This document shows, one piece after another, positions 55,382 through 62,053 of a DNA stretch of 62,053 nucleotides (its first letter is position 1; each line of letters begins with the position of its first letter). The position numbers and the translations under genes are program-made. Under the pieces are notes generated by a model that was not told the origin of the DNA, did no database searches, and saw only the letters and a list, made by a program, of their open reading frames with translations. The stretch spans positions 1 to 62,053 of the forward strand of contig CBDDHB010000001.1 in assembly GCA_965228165.1 (NCBI GenBank), given 5' to 3'. The DNA comes from Oleispirillum sp965228165. GTDB taxonomy: Bacteria; Pseudomonadota; Alphaproteobacteria; Rhodospirillales; Rhodospirillaceae.

Positions 55382-55870
55382 ATGCCTCATCAGCGCCCGC
55401 GCCTCGATTCCACCAGCCTGCGCATTCTCGGCGCCTTGCAGGCGGACAGCGAGATCAGCAACGCCGAACTCGCCGAGCGGGTCGGCCTCTCGCCCTCGCC
55501 GTGCTGGCGGCGGGTGGCGGACTTGAAGGCGCAAGGGGTGATTCGCGGTTCGGTGGCGCTGGTGGACCCCCATGCCCTCGGCCTCGCGGTCAACGCGTTC
55601 GTCTACGTCTCTCTCAAGCACCAGGACAAATCGTCGCTGGAAATCTTCGACGCGGCGATCCGCGAGCGGCCGGAGGTGATGGAGTGCTACCTGATGAGCG
55701 GCGAGGCCGATTATCTGCTGCGCGTCGTCGTCGAGGACCTGATCAAGTTCCAGGAACTGATGACCGAGGTTCTGACCCGGATTCCGGTGGTGGCGAATAT
55801 CCGCTCCAGCTTCGCCCTCGCCCAGGTGAAATACACCACCGCCCTGCCCACCGCCCACCTCAAGGATTGA
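55382..55870 (+). CDS. Lrp/AsnC-family transcriptional regulator
   Basis: A 162-residue protein with the Lrp helix-turn-helix (ISNAELAERVGLSPSPCWRRV) and a C-terminal RAM/AsnC ligand domain (VMECYLMSGEADYLLRVVVED). Lrp-type proteins sense amino acids; the divergent EamA exporter is its likely target. The 130-bp gap between them is AT-rich near the Lrp start. A strong terminator follows the gene. Confidence 0.9.
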   Translation: MPHQRPRLDSTSLRILGALQADSEISNAELAERVGLSPSPCWRRVADLKAQGVIRGSVALVDPHALGLAVNAFVYVSLKHQDKSSLEIFDAAIRERPEVMECYLMSGEADYLLRVVVEDLIKFQELMTEVLTRIPVVANIRSSFALAQVKYTTALPTAHLKD

Positions 55871-55927
55871 TCCCAGCCGCCGACGATGCCGACCCGCTCG
55901 GGACGTTTGTGGCGCGGCCGTAAAAAG

Positions 55928-55954
55928 AAAGCCTCCCCGTTCCGGGGAGGCTTT
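55928..55954. terminator. Strong bidirectional intrinsic terminator
   Basis: AAAGCCTCCCCG and CGGGGAGGCTTT form a perfect 12-bp stem with a 3-nt loop, with an A-run before and T-rich bases after. It lies between the convergent lrp and tctA genes and can serve both. Confidence 0.85.
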
Positions 55955-55977
55955 CTCGTTGGGGACGCGGCAGAGGG

Positions 55978-57546
55978 TCAGCCGTTCTGAATTTCCAGTT
56001 CGGCCTGGCGGCGGCGCGCCTGGAAGCGTTTGCGTCCGCCGGTGATGAGCGGCCCGACCATGAAGGCGACGGCGCCGAGGATCAGGACCACGCTGATCGG
56101 ATGCCCCACCGGGTCGAGGAAAACCAGCCAGTCGCCGCCCGAGATGAGCAGGGAGTTGCCGAGGTTGTCCTCGATGGTGCGGCCGAGCACCAGGGCGAGG
56201 ATCAGCGGCGCATGCGGGATGCCGAGGCGGCGGGTGACGTAGCCGACGATTCCCGAGATCAGCGCGACGGTGATGCTGAACACGGTGTTTTCGTCCGAGT
56301 ACGCGCCGGTCAGGCACAGAAGGGAGATCGTCGGCACCAGGACGTGCTTGGGCAGGCGGAACACCAGGCCGGAAATCGATCGCACCAGGGCCAGGGAAAC
56401 CGGCCACATCACCACGTTGGCGACCAGGAAGGCGACGATGATCATCCACGCCACGTCGGGATGGTCGATGAACAGCAGCGGGCCGGGGACCATGCCCTGG
56501 ATCATCAGCGCGCCGATGAACAGCGCCGACACCGAATTGCCGGGAATGCCGAGGGAAAGAAGCGGCACCATCGAACTGGCGACCACCGCGTTGTTGGCGG
56601 ATTCCGGCGCGGCGATGCCTTCCGGCGCGCCTTCGCCCCATTCAGGCTCGCCGGGCTTGCCTTCGTACAGGCGTTTGTAGCGGCGGGAAATCCGCTCGTA
56701 GCCCATGTAGATCGCCATCAGCATGCCCGCGCCGGGGATGATGCCGATGACGTTGCCGATGGTCGAGCACTGCACCCAGGTCGGCAGCAGGCGGCGGATC
56801 ATCGACCAGGGGGTGATGAAGGAATCGGTGATGCGCGGCATGTCGCGGGAAGTGACGCCGTTGCGGCGGTCGCGGATCAGTTCTTCCGACAGTTCGAGCA
56901 CTGCGGTGACGCCGAACAGTCCGACCAGCAGCGGCACGAACGGCACGCCTTCATAGATGTTGTCGATGCCATAGGTGAAGCGCGGGTAGCCGGTTTGCAG
57001 GCTCAGGCCGACGGTCGCCACCAAGAGGCCGAGCACCGCCGAGATCAGGCCCTTGACGATGCTGCCGCCCAGAAGGCCGATGACGCTCGCCATGCCGAGG
57101 ACGCCGAGGGCGAAGTTTTCGACATAGCCGAAGCGCAGGGCGAAGGCCGCCATCGGCGGCGCGAAGAACAGCAGGACAAGGGCGCTGGTGAACCCGCCGA
57201 ACACCGACGAGGTGATGGCGATGCCGAGGGCCTGGCCGGCCTTGCCCTGGCGCGCCATGGCGTGGCCGTCGATCGCGGTCAGCACCGCCGAGGCGGTGCC
57301 CGGCACCTTGACCATGATCGCCGGGATCGATCCGCCGACCGCGCAGGAGCAGTACAGTCCGACCATCAGCGCCAGGGCGTGGGTGGAGGACAGGGAAAAC
57401 GACAAGGGAATGAAGATGGCGAAGTCGATGTTGTCGTTAAGGCCGGGGATCGAGCCGATGATCAACCCGGCGACGATGCCGATCAGCAGAAAGCCGAGCA
57501 CCGTGGGCTGCATCAACGTCGCGAAACCGAGAGCAATTTCTTCCAT
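55978..57546 (-). CDS. tctA: Tripartite tricarboxylate transporter large membrane subunit TctA
   Basis: A 522-residue protein with about eleven or twelve helices and the TctA family block GLIIGSIPGLNDNIDFAIF (GSIPGL) near the N-terminus, and a central GNVIGIIPGAGMLMAIYMG. With TctB and TctC it takes up carboxylates driven by an ion gradient. It is the last gene of the operon. Confidence 0.92.
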   Translation of the reverse strand: MEEIALGFATLMQPTVLGFLLIGIVAGLIIGSIPGLNDNIDFAIFIPLSFSLSSTHALALMVGLYCSCAVGGSIPAIMVKVPGTASAVLTAIDGHAMARQGKAGQALGIAITSSVFGGFTSALVLLFFAPPMAAFALRFGYVENFALGVLGMASVIGLLGGSIVKGLISAVLGLLVATVGLSLQTGYPRFTYGIDNIYEGVPFVPLLVGLFGVTAVLELSEELIRDRRNGVTSRDMPRITDSFITPWSMIRRLLPTWVQCSTIGNVIGIIPGAGMLMAIYMGYERISRRYKRLYEGKPGEPEWGEGAPEGIAAPESANNAVVASSMVPLLSLGIPGNSVSALFIGALMIQGMVPGPLLFIDHPDVAWMIIVAFLVANVVMWPVSLALVRSISGLVFRLPKHVLVPTISLLCLTGAYSDENTVFSITVALISGIVGYVTRRLGIPHAPLILALVLGRTIEDNLGNSLLISGGDWLVFLDPVGHPISVVLILGAVAFMVGPLITGGRKRFQARRRQAELEIQNG

Positions 57547-57569
57547 GGGAGTATCCTTCGTTTCGCGCG

Positions 57570-58040
57570 TCAGGAGCCGAGCAGGTCGCGGATGACTTCA
57601 AGCTCCGGCAGGGGAACGTTGAAGATCAGATAGAACATGGCGAACGCCACCGTGGCGACCGCCGCCGCCTGCGCCAGATAATGCGACAGACGGCGTTCGT
57701 GATGGCCGTGGCGCACGATCAGCACCGCCACGGCGAGGAAACTGGCGATCAGGTATCCCGCGCCGAGCCACAGTCCGACCGCCCACAGGCACCACACCCC
57801 GATTTCCAGTCCCGGTCCGTGCAGCAGGATGCGAGTTCTCTCGGCATCCGCCAGTTTGGGCGATGCGGCGCGCAACGACTGCATCATCAGAAGCAGCGAC
57901 AACCCCAGCAGCGCCGCAGCGAGGATCGCGGGATAGGTGGAGGAGCTTTTGTCGAAGCCGAGCGCCGTCACCAGCGCCCAGCCGCCCAGGGCGGCGAACC
58001 CCAATCCGCACCAGAAATCGACGATCTTCATCGTTCTCAT
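57570..58040 (-). CDS. tctB: Tripartite tricarboxylate transporter small membrane subunit TctB
   Basis: A 156-residue protein with four hydrophobic helices (FAALGGWALVTALGF; LGLSLLLMMQSLRAA; LAVAVLIVRHG; AVATVAFAMFYLIFN), matching the small TctB subunit. ATG 58040 has an AGGGGAC site upstream; ATG 58031 is also in frame. It lies between TctC and TctA. Confidence 0.87.
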   Translation of the reverse strand: MRTMKIVDFWCGLGFAALGGWALVTALGFDKSSSTYPAILAAALLGLSLLLMMQSLRAASPKLADAERTRILLHGPGLEIGVWCLWAVGLWLGAGYLIASFLAVAVLIVRHGHHERRLSHYLAQAAAVATVAFAMFYLIFNVPLPELEVIRDLLGS

Positions 58041-58065
58041 TGTTCGGTCCCCTGTTTCCGAAGGT

Positions 58066-58092
58066 GGCGGGAGGGCGCTGGGCCCTCCCGCC
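58066..58092 (-). other. Stem-loop between tctC and tctB
   Basis: A perfect 11-bp GC stem with a 5-nt loop, 6 bp after the tctC stop and without a T-run. As at the two ABC operons of this window, it lies just after the periplasmic binding-protein gene and may protect that part of the mRNA. Confidence 0.6.
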
Positions 58093-58098
58093 CGCGAC

Positions 58099-59052
58099 TC
58101 ACTTTCCGGCGAGTTCGTGCTTGGCGATCACCTGCTTGCTGATGGCGGCGTAGTCCGCGAAGATTTCGCCGAATTCCTTGGCGTTCGCATAGACCACCGG
58201 ATAGCCGTACTCTTCCATCTGCTTGACGTAGCCGGGGTCGCGGCTGATCTTGCCCAGCAGGTCGGAGAGGTAGGCGACCGCCGCGTCCGGGGTTACCTTG
58301 GGCACCGCCCAGCCGCGGAAGGTCGTCCACATCTTGACGTTCAAACCGGCCTCGGTCCAGGTCGGCGCGTTGGGGAAGGCGGGAAGGCGCTTGGTGTCGG
58401 CCACCGCGAGAATCCGGATCGAGCCCGCGTCGGCGTGCTTCTTCGCCTCGCCCAGGGGCCACAGGGCCATTTCCACGTGGCCGCCCATCACCGCCTGCAA
58501 CTGGCCGCCGAAGTCCTTGGTCGGGATGTAGTTCAGCTTGATCCCCGAGGCGTCTTCGAGCGCCAGACCCGCCATGTGGTGGGAGGTGCCGATCCCCGCG
58601 ATCGCGGTGGTGATCGGGCGCTTCTTCGCCTCGGCGATGAACTCGGCGACGGTCTTGAACGGCGACTTGGCGCCGACCGCGATGACTTCCGGGTCCATGT
58701 TGAACATCGCCACCGGGCGGAAGTCCTCGACCGAGAACTCGGTCTTCTTCAGCATCGGGTTGGTGACCACCGAGCTGGTGGCGGCCAGCACGGTATAGCC
58801 GTAGGCCTTTGCGGCGAAGGTCTGTCCGACCACGCCGTCGCCGCCCGCGCGGTTTTCGATGACCAGCTTGGACTTGCCCATCATCTTGTTGCCGTATTCG
58901 GACAGGATGCGCGCGGTGGTATCGACGCCGCCGCCCGGCTTGAACGGAACGATGATATGGACATCCTTCGCCGGGAAGTCGGCGGCGAACGCCGACGACG
59001 CCGCGAGCGTCAGGCCGACGACGAGACCCTTACTCAACCCAATCATGCGCAT
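58099..59052 (-). CDS. tctC: Tripartite tricarboxylate transporter substrate-binding protein TctC
   Basis: A 317-residue Bug-family binding protein with signal peptide MRMIGLSKGLVVGLTLAASS. Family features are VHIIVPFKPGGGVDTTARIL, VIENRAGGDGVVGQ and GGHVEMALWPLGEA. ATG 59052 is chosen for its GGGAGA site. It precedes the membrane subunits; relatives bind citrate, hydroxy acids, sulfolactate and other carboxylates. Confidence 0.9.
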   Translation of the reverse strand: MRMIGLSKGLVVGLTLAASSAFAADFPAKDVHIIVPFKPGGGVDTTARILSEYGNKMMGKSKLVIENRAGGDGVVGQTFAAKAYGYTVLAATSSVVTNPMLKKTEFSVEDFRPVAMFNMDPEVIAVGAKSPFKTVAEFIAEAKKRPITTAIAGIGTSHHMAGLALEDASGIKLNYIPTKDFGGQLQAVMGGHVEMALWPLGEAKKHADAGSIRILAVADTKRLPAFPNAPTWTEAGLNVKMWTTFRGWAVPKVTPDAAVAYLSDLLGKISRDPGYVKQMEEYGYPVVYANAKEFGEIFADYAAISKQVIAKHELAGK

Positions 59053-59093
59053 GGTATGTCTCCCTGTTTTTTCGGTTCGAAAAGACGTTCCAA

Positions 59094-60150
59094 TCAGACT
59101 TCCGCCGGTGTCCGCAGGCGGCCTCCGCCGAGGGCGACGAGCGCGTCGATACGTGCCTCGGTCATCGGGATGCCGAGGGAAACGCGGTCGGCGCGGATCT
59201 GTCCGCTGCGTTCCCCCGGATAGCTGACCGCATCGAAGCCGGAAGCCGGCGGCAGCGCCCGCAGGCGCGCGATCTCTTCCTCGATGCGGCGGGTATAGGA
59301 GTCTTCGTCCAGGAAGGCGGAAACCTTGAAGGCCAGCAGGAAATGGCCGTTGCCGGATTCGCGGTCCTGGTTGGTCATCACGCTCAGCACCCGGCCGCCG
59401 AATTCGGCCCCGGTGAGCACCCCGGCCAGGATATCGACGATCAGGCTCAAACCCGATCCCTTCGCCCCGGCGAAGGGCAGCATCACCCCCTTCAGCGCCG
59501 CCGCCGGATCGGTGGTCGGCCTGCCGTCGGGGCCAAGCGCCCATCCGGCGGGGATTTCGCGGCCTTCGTCCAGGGCCTTGCGGACCTTTTTCCGCGATCC
59601 TTCGCTGGTCGCCATGTCGAGGATCAGCGGCGCCTGTCGTCCGGCGGGAGCGGCGATGGCGAGGGGGTTTGTTCCCAGCAGAGGCGCGGCGGCGCCGAAC
59701 GGGGCGGCCACCGCCGAGGCGTTGGTGGCGACGATGCCGATGCAGCCCCTTTCCGCCGCCATCGCGGCATTAGACCCCGGCGGCGCCGAAGTGGTTGCTG
59801 CGGATCACCCCGGTGGCGCCGATGCCGAAGGTTTCGGCCGCCGCCACCGCCATCGCCATGCCTTCCGTCGCGGCGAGCGGACCGAGGCCGTTGTCGGCGT
59901 CGAGTTGCGCTGCCCAGGGGAAGCGCCGGGAGATCCGGAATTCCGGATGCGCCGCGATGCGGTTTTCCTCCAGCTCCTCGACGTAGTCCTTAAGGCAGGC
60001 GAGGCCGTGGGTATCGATGCCGCGCAGATCGGCGGCGATCAGGGCGTCGGCCACCTTGCCGGCGTCCATGGCGGGGACGCCGCGCGCCACCAGGATGTCG
60101 ATGGCGGCGTTGCGCGCGAGGTCGATGCGGATGCGTCTGGGTTCGCCCAT
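59094..60150 (-). pseudogene. Malate/L-lactate dehydrogenase-family (Ldh2) oxidoreductase, frameshifted
   Basis: The first frame has LIAADLRGIDTHGLACLKDY (the family's THG block) and VIRSNHFGAAG. The second continues with AAMAAERGCIGIVATNASA, PLLGTNPLAIAAP, DMATSEGSRKKVRKALDEG and KGSGLSLIVDILAGVLTG. The switch is at four C/G bases at 59775-59778; three would read HFGAAGSNAAMAAERG and give 351 residues. These NAD(P)-dependent enzymes act on 2-hydroxy acids; one branch (ComC) oxidises or reduces (R)-sulfolactate. It lies between the lyase and TctC genes. Confidence 0.85.
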
Positions 60151-60164
60151 CGTGTCGTTCTCCC

Positions 60165-61331
60165 TCAGATCACCGGCCCGGTGACGTAGATGTCCATCGC
60201 CTTGAAATAGCCGGACACCTCCGCCTTGGTGACGACGCCGCCCGCGACCCCCAGAATCGTCTGGTACAGGCGGTCGGCGGCGGCGGGCATGCTTTCGCTG
60301 CCGTCGATCACCTCGTGCACCGACATGTCCATGTGATCGACCAGGGTTTCCCAGGTGTTGCGGTTGCCGGTCACCTTCAGCACCGGGACGAACGGGAAGC
60401 CCTGCGGCGCGCCGCGTCCGGTGGTGAAGACGATGACGTTGCAGCCCGCCGCCGCCATGCCGGTCAGCAATTCCGGTTCGCGTCCGGGGGAGTCCATCAC
60501 CACCAGACCCTTCACCTTGGGGCGTTCGCCGTATTCGTAGACGTCCTGGACGATGGCGTGGCCCGCCTTGGCGATCGCGCCCAGGGATTTTTCCTCGATG
60601 GTCGTCAGGCCGCCCTTGATGTTGCCGGGGGTGGGCTGGCCGCCGCGCATATCGACGCCGACCGCCTTGGCGCGGTTTTCCATCCGCGCCACCAGGTCGA
60701 GGATGCGGCGGCCCGTCGCCTCGTCCTTCGCCTGCGCCGCCAGAAGATGCTCGGCGCCGATGAATTCGGTCACCTCGCCCATCACCGCGGTGCCGCCGAT
60801 CGCGGTCAGACGCTCCACCACCAGGCCCAGCGCCGGGTTCGGCGCAAGGCCCGAGGTGGTGTCGGAACTGCCGCACTTCAGGCCGATCACCAGATCGGAA
60901 TCGTCGCAGGGCTGGCGGTCGATGCGCGACGCCTCCATCACCAGCTTCTGCGCCAGAAGGGTGCCCTTCGCCAGGGTCTTGGCCAGACCGCCGGTTTCCT
61001 GGATCGGGAGGATTTCGACCGGCTTGCCGGTGGCGGCGATGGCTTCCGCCACCGCCGCGACGTCGGTGCCCTCGCAGCCGAGGCTGACCAGAATCACCGC
61101 CGCGAGGTTGGGGTTGCAGCCCAATCCGGCAAGGGTGCGGGTGACCCGTTCCAGGTCGGGTGGGGTCTGGCAGCAGCCCTGCTGGTGGGTGAACGCCATG
61201 GTGCCGCGCACCTGATTGGCGATGCCCAGGGCGACTTCGTTGGCGCAGGCGACGGTGGCGAGCACGCCAACGTAGTTGCGGGTGCCGACCTGGCCGTTGG
61301 CGCGGCGGTATCCGAGAAAGCTCATGGTCAT
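60165..61331 (-). CDS. UxaA/SuyB-type lyase, large subunit (altronate dehydratase or sulfolactate sulfo-lyase family)
   Basis: A 388-residue GD_AH_C-type protein with MSFLGYRRANGQVGTRNYVGV, CQTPPDLERVTRTLAGLGCN, VSLGCEGTDV and LVIGLKCGSSDTTSGLAPNP, whose cysteines bind the metal or cluster in relatives. It overlaps the small subunit as ATGA. Split two-subunit forms include altronate/galactarate-type dehydratases and (R)-sulfolactate sulfo-lyase SuyAB; the TctABC and Ldh2 neighbours fit the latter, but sequence alone does not decide. Confidence 0.82.
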   Translation of the reverse strand: MTMSFLGYRRANGQVGTRNYVGVLATVACANEVALGIANQVRGTMAFTHQQGCCQTPPDLERVTRTLAGLGCNPNLAAVILVSLGCEGTDVAAVAEAIAATGKPVEILPIQETGGLAKTLAKGTLLAQKLVMEASRIDRQPCDDSDLVIGLKCGSSDTTSGLAPNPALGLVVERLTAIGGTAVMGEVTEFIGAEHLLAAQAKDEATGRRILDLVARMENRAKAVGVDMRGGQPTPGNIKGGLTTIEEKSLGAIAKAGHAIVQDVYEYGERPKVKGLVVMDSPGREPELLTGMAAAGCNVIVFTTGRGAPQGFPFVPVLKVTGNRNTWETLVDHMDMSVHEVIDGSESMPAAADRLYQTILGVAGGVVTKAEVSGYFKAMDIYVTGPVI

Positions 61332-61630
61332 TCCTCCCGGGGTTCGAGGTCGCCGCGTCCGCGCAGGCTGACGACGTTCTGGGTGTGGACGTGCATGCCC
61401 TTGGCGATATCCGTCGTCGCCGCGCCGATCACCGCGCCGTATTTCAGGATTTCTTCCCCCTTGGCGATGGCGCGCACCGCGACCTTGTGGCCGAACGGAA
61501 TCGCCTGGGTCGCGGGGAAAACCACGGTATTATCGCCCGCTCCGGCGACGACGTCCTCCGCCGCCGCGACGTCGCGCAGCACGGTGGCGATATTGTCGCT
61601 CGCGTTGATGATGATGGCGTTACGGATCAC
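61328..61630 (-). CDS. UxaA/SuyA-type lyase, small subunit (SAF domain)
   Basis: A 100-residue SAF-domain protein, PFGHKVAVRAIAKGEEILKY then GAVIGAATTDIAKGMHVHTQ, matching the small subunit of split altronate dehydratase or sulfolactate lyases. The GTG at 61630 overlaps the MmgE/PrpD stop as GTGA, and its own stop overlaps the large subunit start, so all three are translated together. Confidence 0.83.
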   Translation of the reverse strand: MIRNAIIINASDNIATVLRDVAAAEDVVAGAGDNTVVFPATQAIPFGHKVAVRAIAKGEEILKYGAVIGAATTDIAKGMHVHTQNVVSLRGRGDLEPREE

Positions 61631-62053
61631 TTGGCATCTCCCTTGTACGCACGCAGGTTGGAGAACAGGCGGCGGATCGCCGTCTTCTGGCGGGTCCCGG
61701 CATGCGCCAGGTCGGCGCACCAGGCGACCGTCTCCTTGCGGGTCTCGTTCGGCTGGGCGGCGGCGATCGCGTCGAGGCGCGCCACCAGTTCGGGGAAGCT
61801 CCAGGGGGCTTCCGGGTCGCCCCGGCGGAAGGCGCGGCTGGCCCGCAGAACCCGGCCGTCGGCGGTTTCGATCTCCACCTCGGCGGGGCGCTCCGCCGGA
61901 AAGCGGGCGGTCATCGCCGCGTCCTCGGCGACCGAAACCCGCGCTGCCAGGGCGTGGACGTCGGCGCGATCCAGGGCCGGGGCGGCGAAGTTGGCGAAGT
62001 TCAGGTCTCCCTCGACCAGCAGGAAGGCGACGCAGAAGGCGGTGGAGAACTTC
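61627..62053 (-). CDS. MmgE/PrpD-family protein, C-terminal part (runs off the right edge)
   Basis: The visible 141 codons form the C-terminal lid region: FSTAFCVAFLLVEGDLNFAN, then AEVEIETADGRVLRAS, and SFPELVARLDAIAA. This matches MmgE/PrpD proteins (2-methylcitrate dehydratase, iminodisuccinate epimerase and others). The start lies beyond the window. It is the most upstream visible gene of the minus-strand lyase-transporter operon and overlaps the SAF subunit by 4 bp. Confidence 0.8.
   Translation of the reverse strand, partial: KFSTAFCVAFLLVEGDLNFANFAAPALDRADVHALAARVSVAEDAAMTARFPAERPAEVEIETADGRVLRASRAFRRGDPEAPWSFPELVARLDAIAAAQPNETRKETVAWCADLAHAGTRQKTAIRRLFSNLRAYKGDAK

Noticed and set aside
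1..62053. CRISPR arrays
   Set aside because: No regularly spaced direct repeats or cas genes were seen; the short repeats present are pairs only.

Overview
The window is high-GC DNA, densely packed on both strands and rich in 4-base ATGA/GTGA stop-start overlaps. Gene content (LuxR-type regulators, a tripartite tricarboxylate transporter, many peptide ABC transporters, a Lrp-EamA pair) and the 3' sequence of an initiator-tRNA remnant suggest an alphaproteobacterium, perhaps Rhodospirillales. That placement is inference. A glycyl radical enzyme with its activase implies at least part-time anaerobic life.

Layout. 1-261: 5' end of a secreted repeat protein running off the left edge. 494-3853: LuxR-type regulator, NarL-type response regulator and membrane histidine kinase in one overlapping operon. 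4124-5319: Fic AMP-transferase behind two near-identical palindromes. 5320-7175: a rearrangement scar with an initiator-tRNA 3' fragment carrying a 57-bp insertion, a lone IS end and an IS3-type element. 7176-16634: a CobN-family chelatase cut by the IS, an ABC-2 transporter, CcsA-like and ResB-like membrane proteins, and a lipoprotein-FecCD-ATPase importer; together they look like a metal, haem or tetrapyrrole uptake locus. 16635-17113: intergenic repeats, including a 246-bp MITE-like element with 10-bp direct repeats.

17114-30960 is an aryl polyene (APE) pigment operon in canonical order (apeC to apeR, read on the minus strand): ketosynthases, ketoreductase, dehydratases, two ACPs, acyl-ACP ligase, thioesterase, acyl/glycosyltransferases, LolA-like carrier and MMPL exporter. 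31198-53179 holds two peptide-type ABC transporters with an amidase, a gamma-glutamyltranspeptidase-family protein, three M20 hydrolases and the glycyl radical enzyme pair; IclR and LysR regulators flank it. This suggests uptake and stepwise hydrolysis of amide- or peptide-like compounds, feeding a radical enzyme of unknown substrate. 54265-55870 is an EamA exporter with a divergent Lrp regulator. 55978-62053 is a TctABC transporter with an Ldh2-type dehydrogenase, two-subunit UxaA/SuyAB-type lyase and MmgE/PrpD protein, probably for a hydroxy acid or sulfolactate-like acid.

An unusual number of otherwise well-preserved genes are broken: about a dozen single-base frameshifts, mostly at homopolymer runs, one 14-bp tandem duplication, three in-frame TAG codons and one in-frame TGA. 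Either the assembly has base-level errors or the strain is losing these functions. TAG ends several intact genes here, so it is a normal stop codon.
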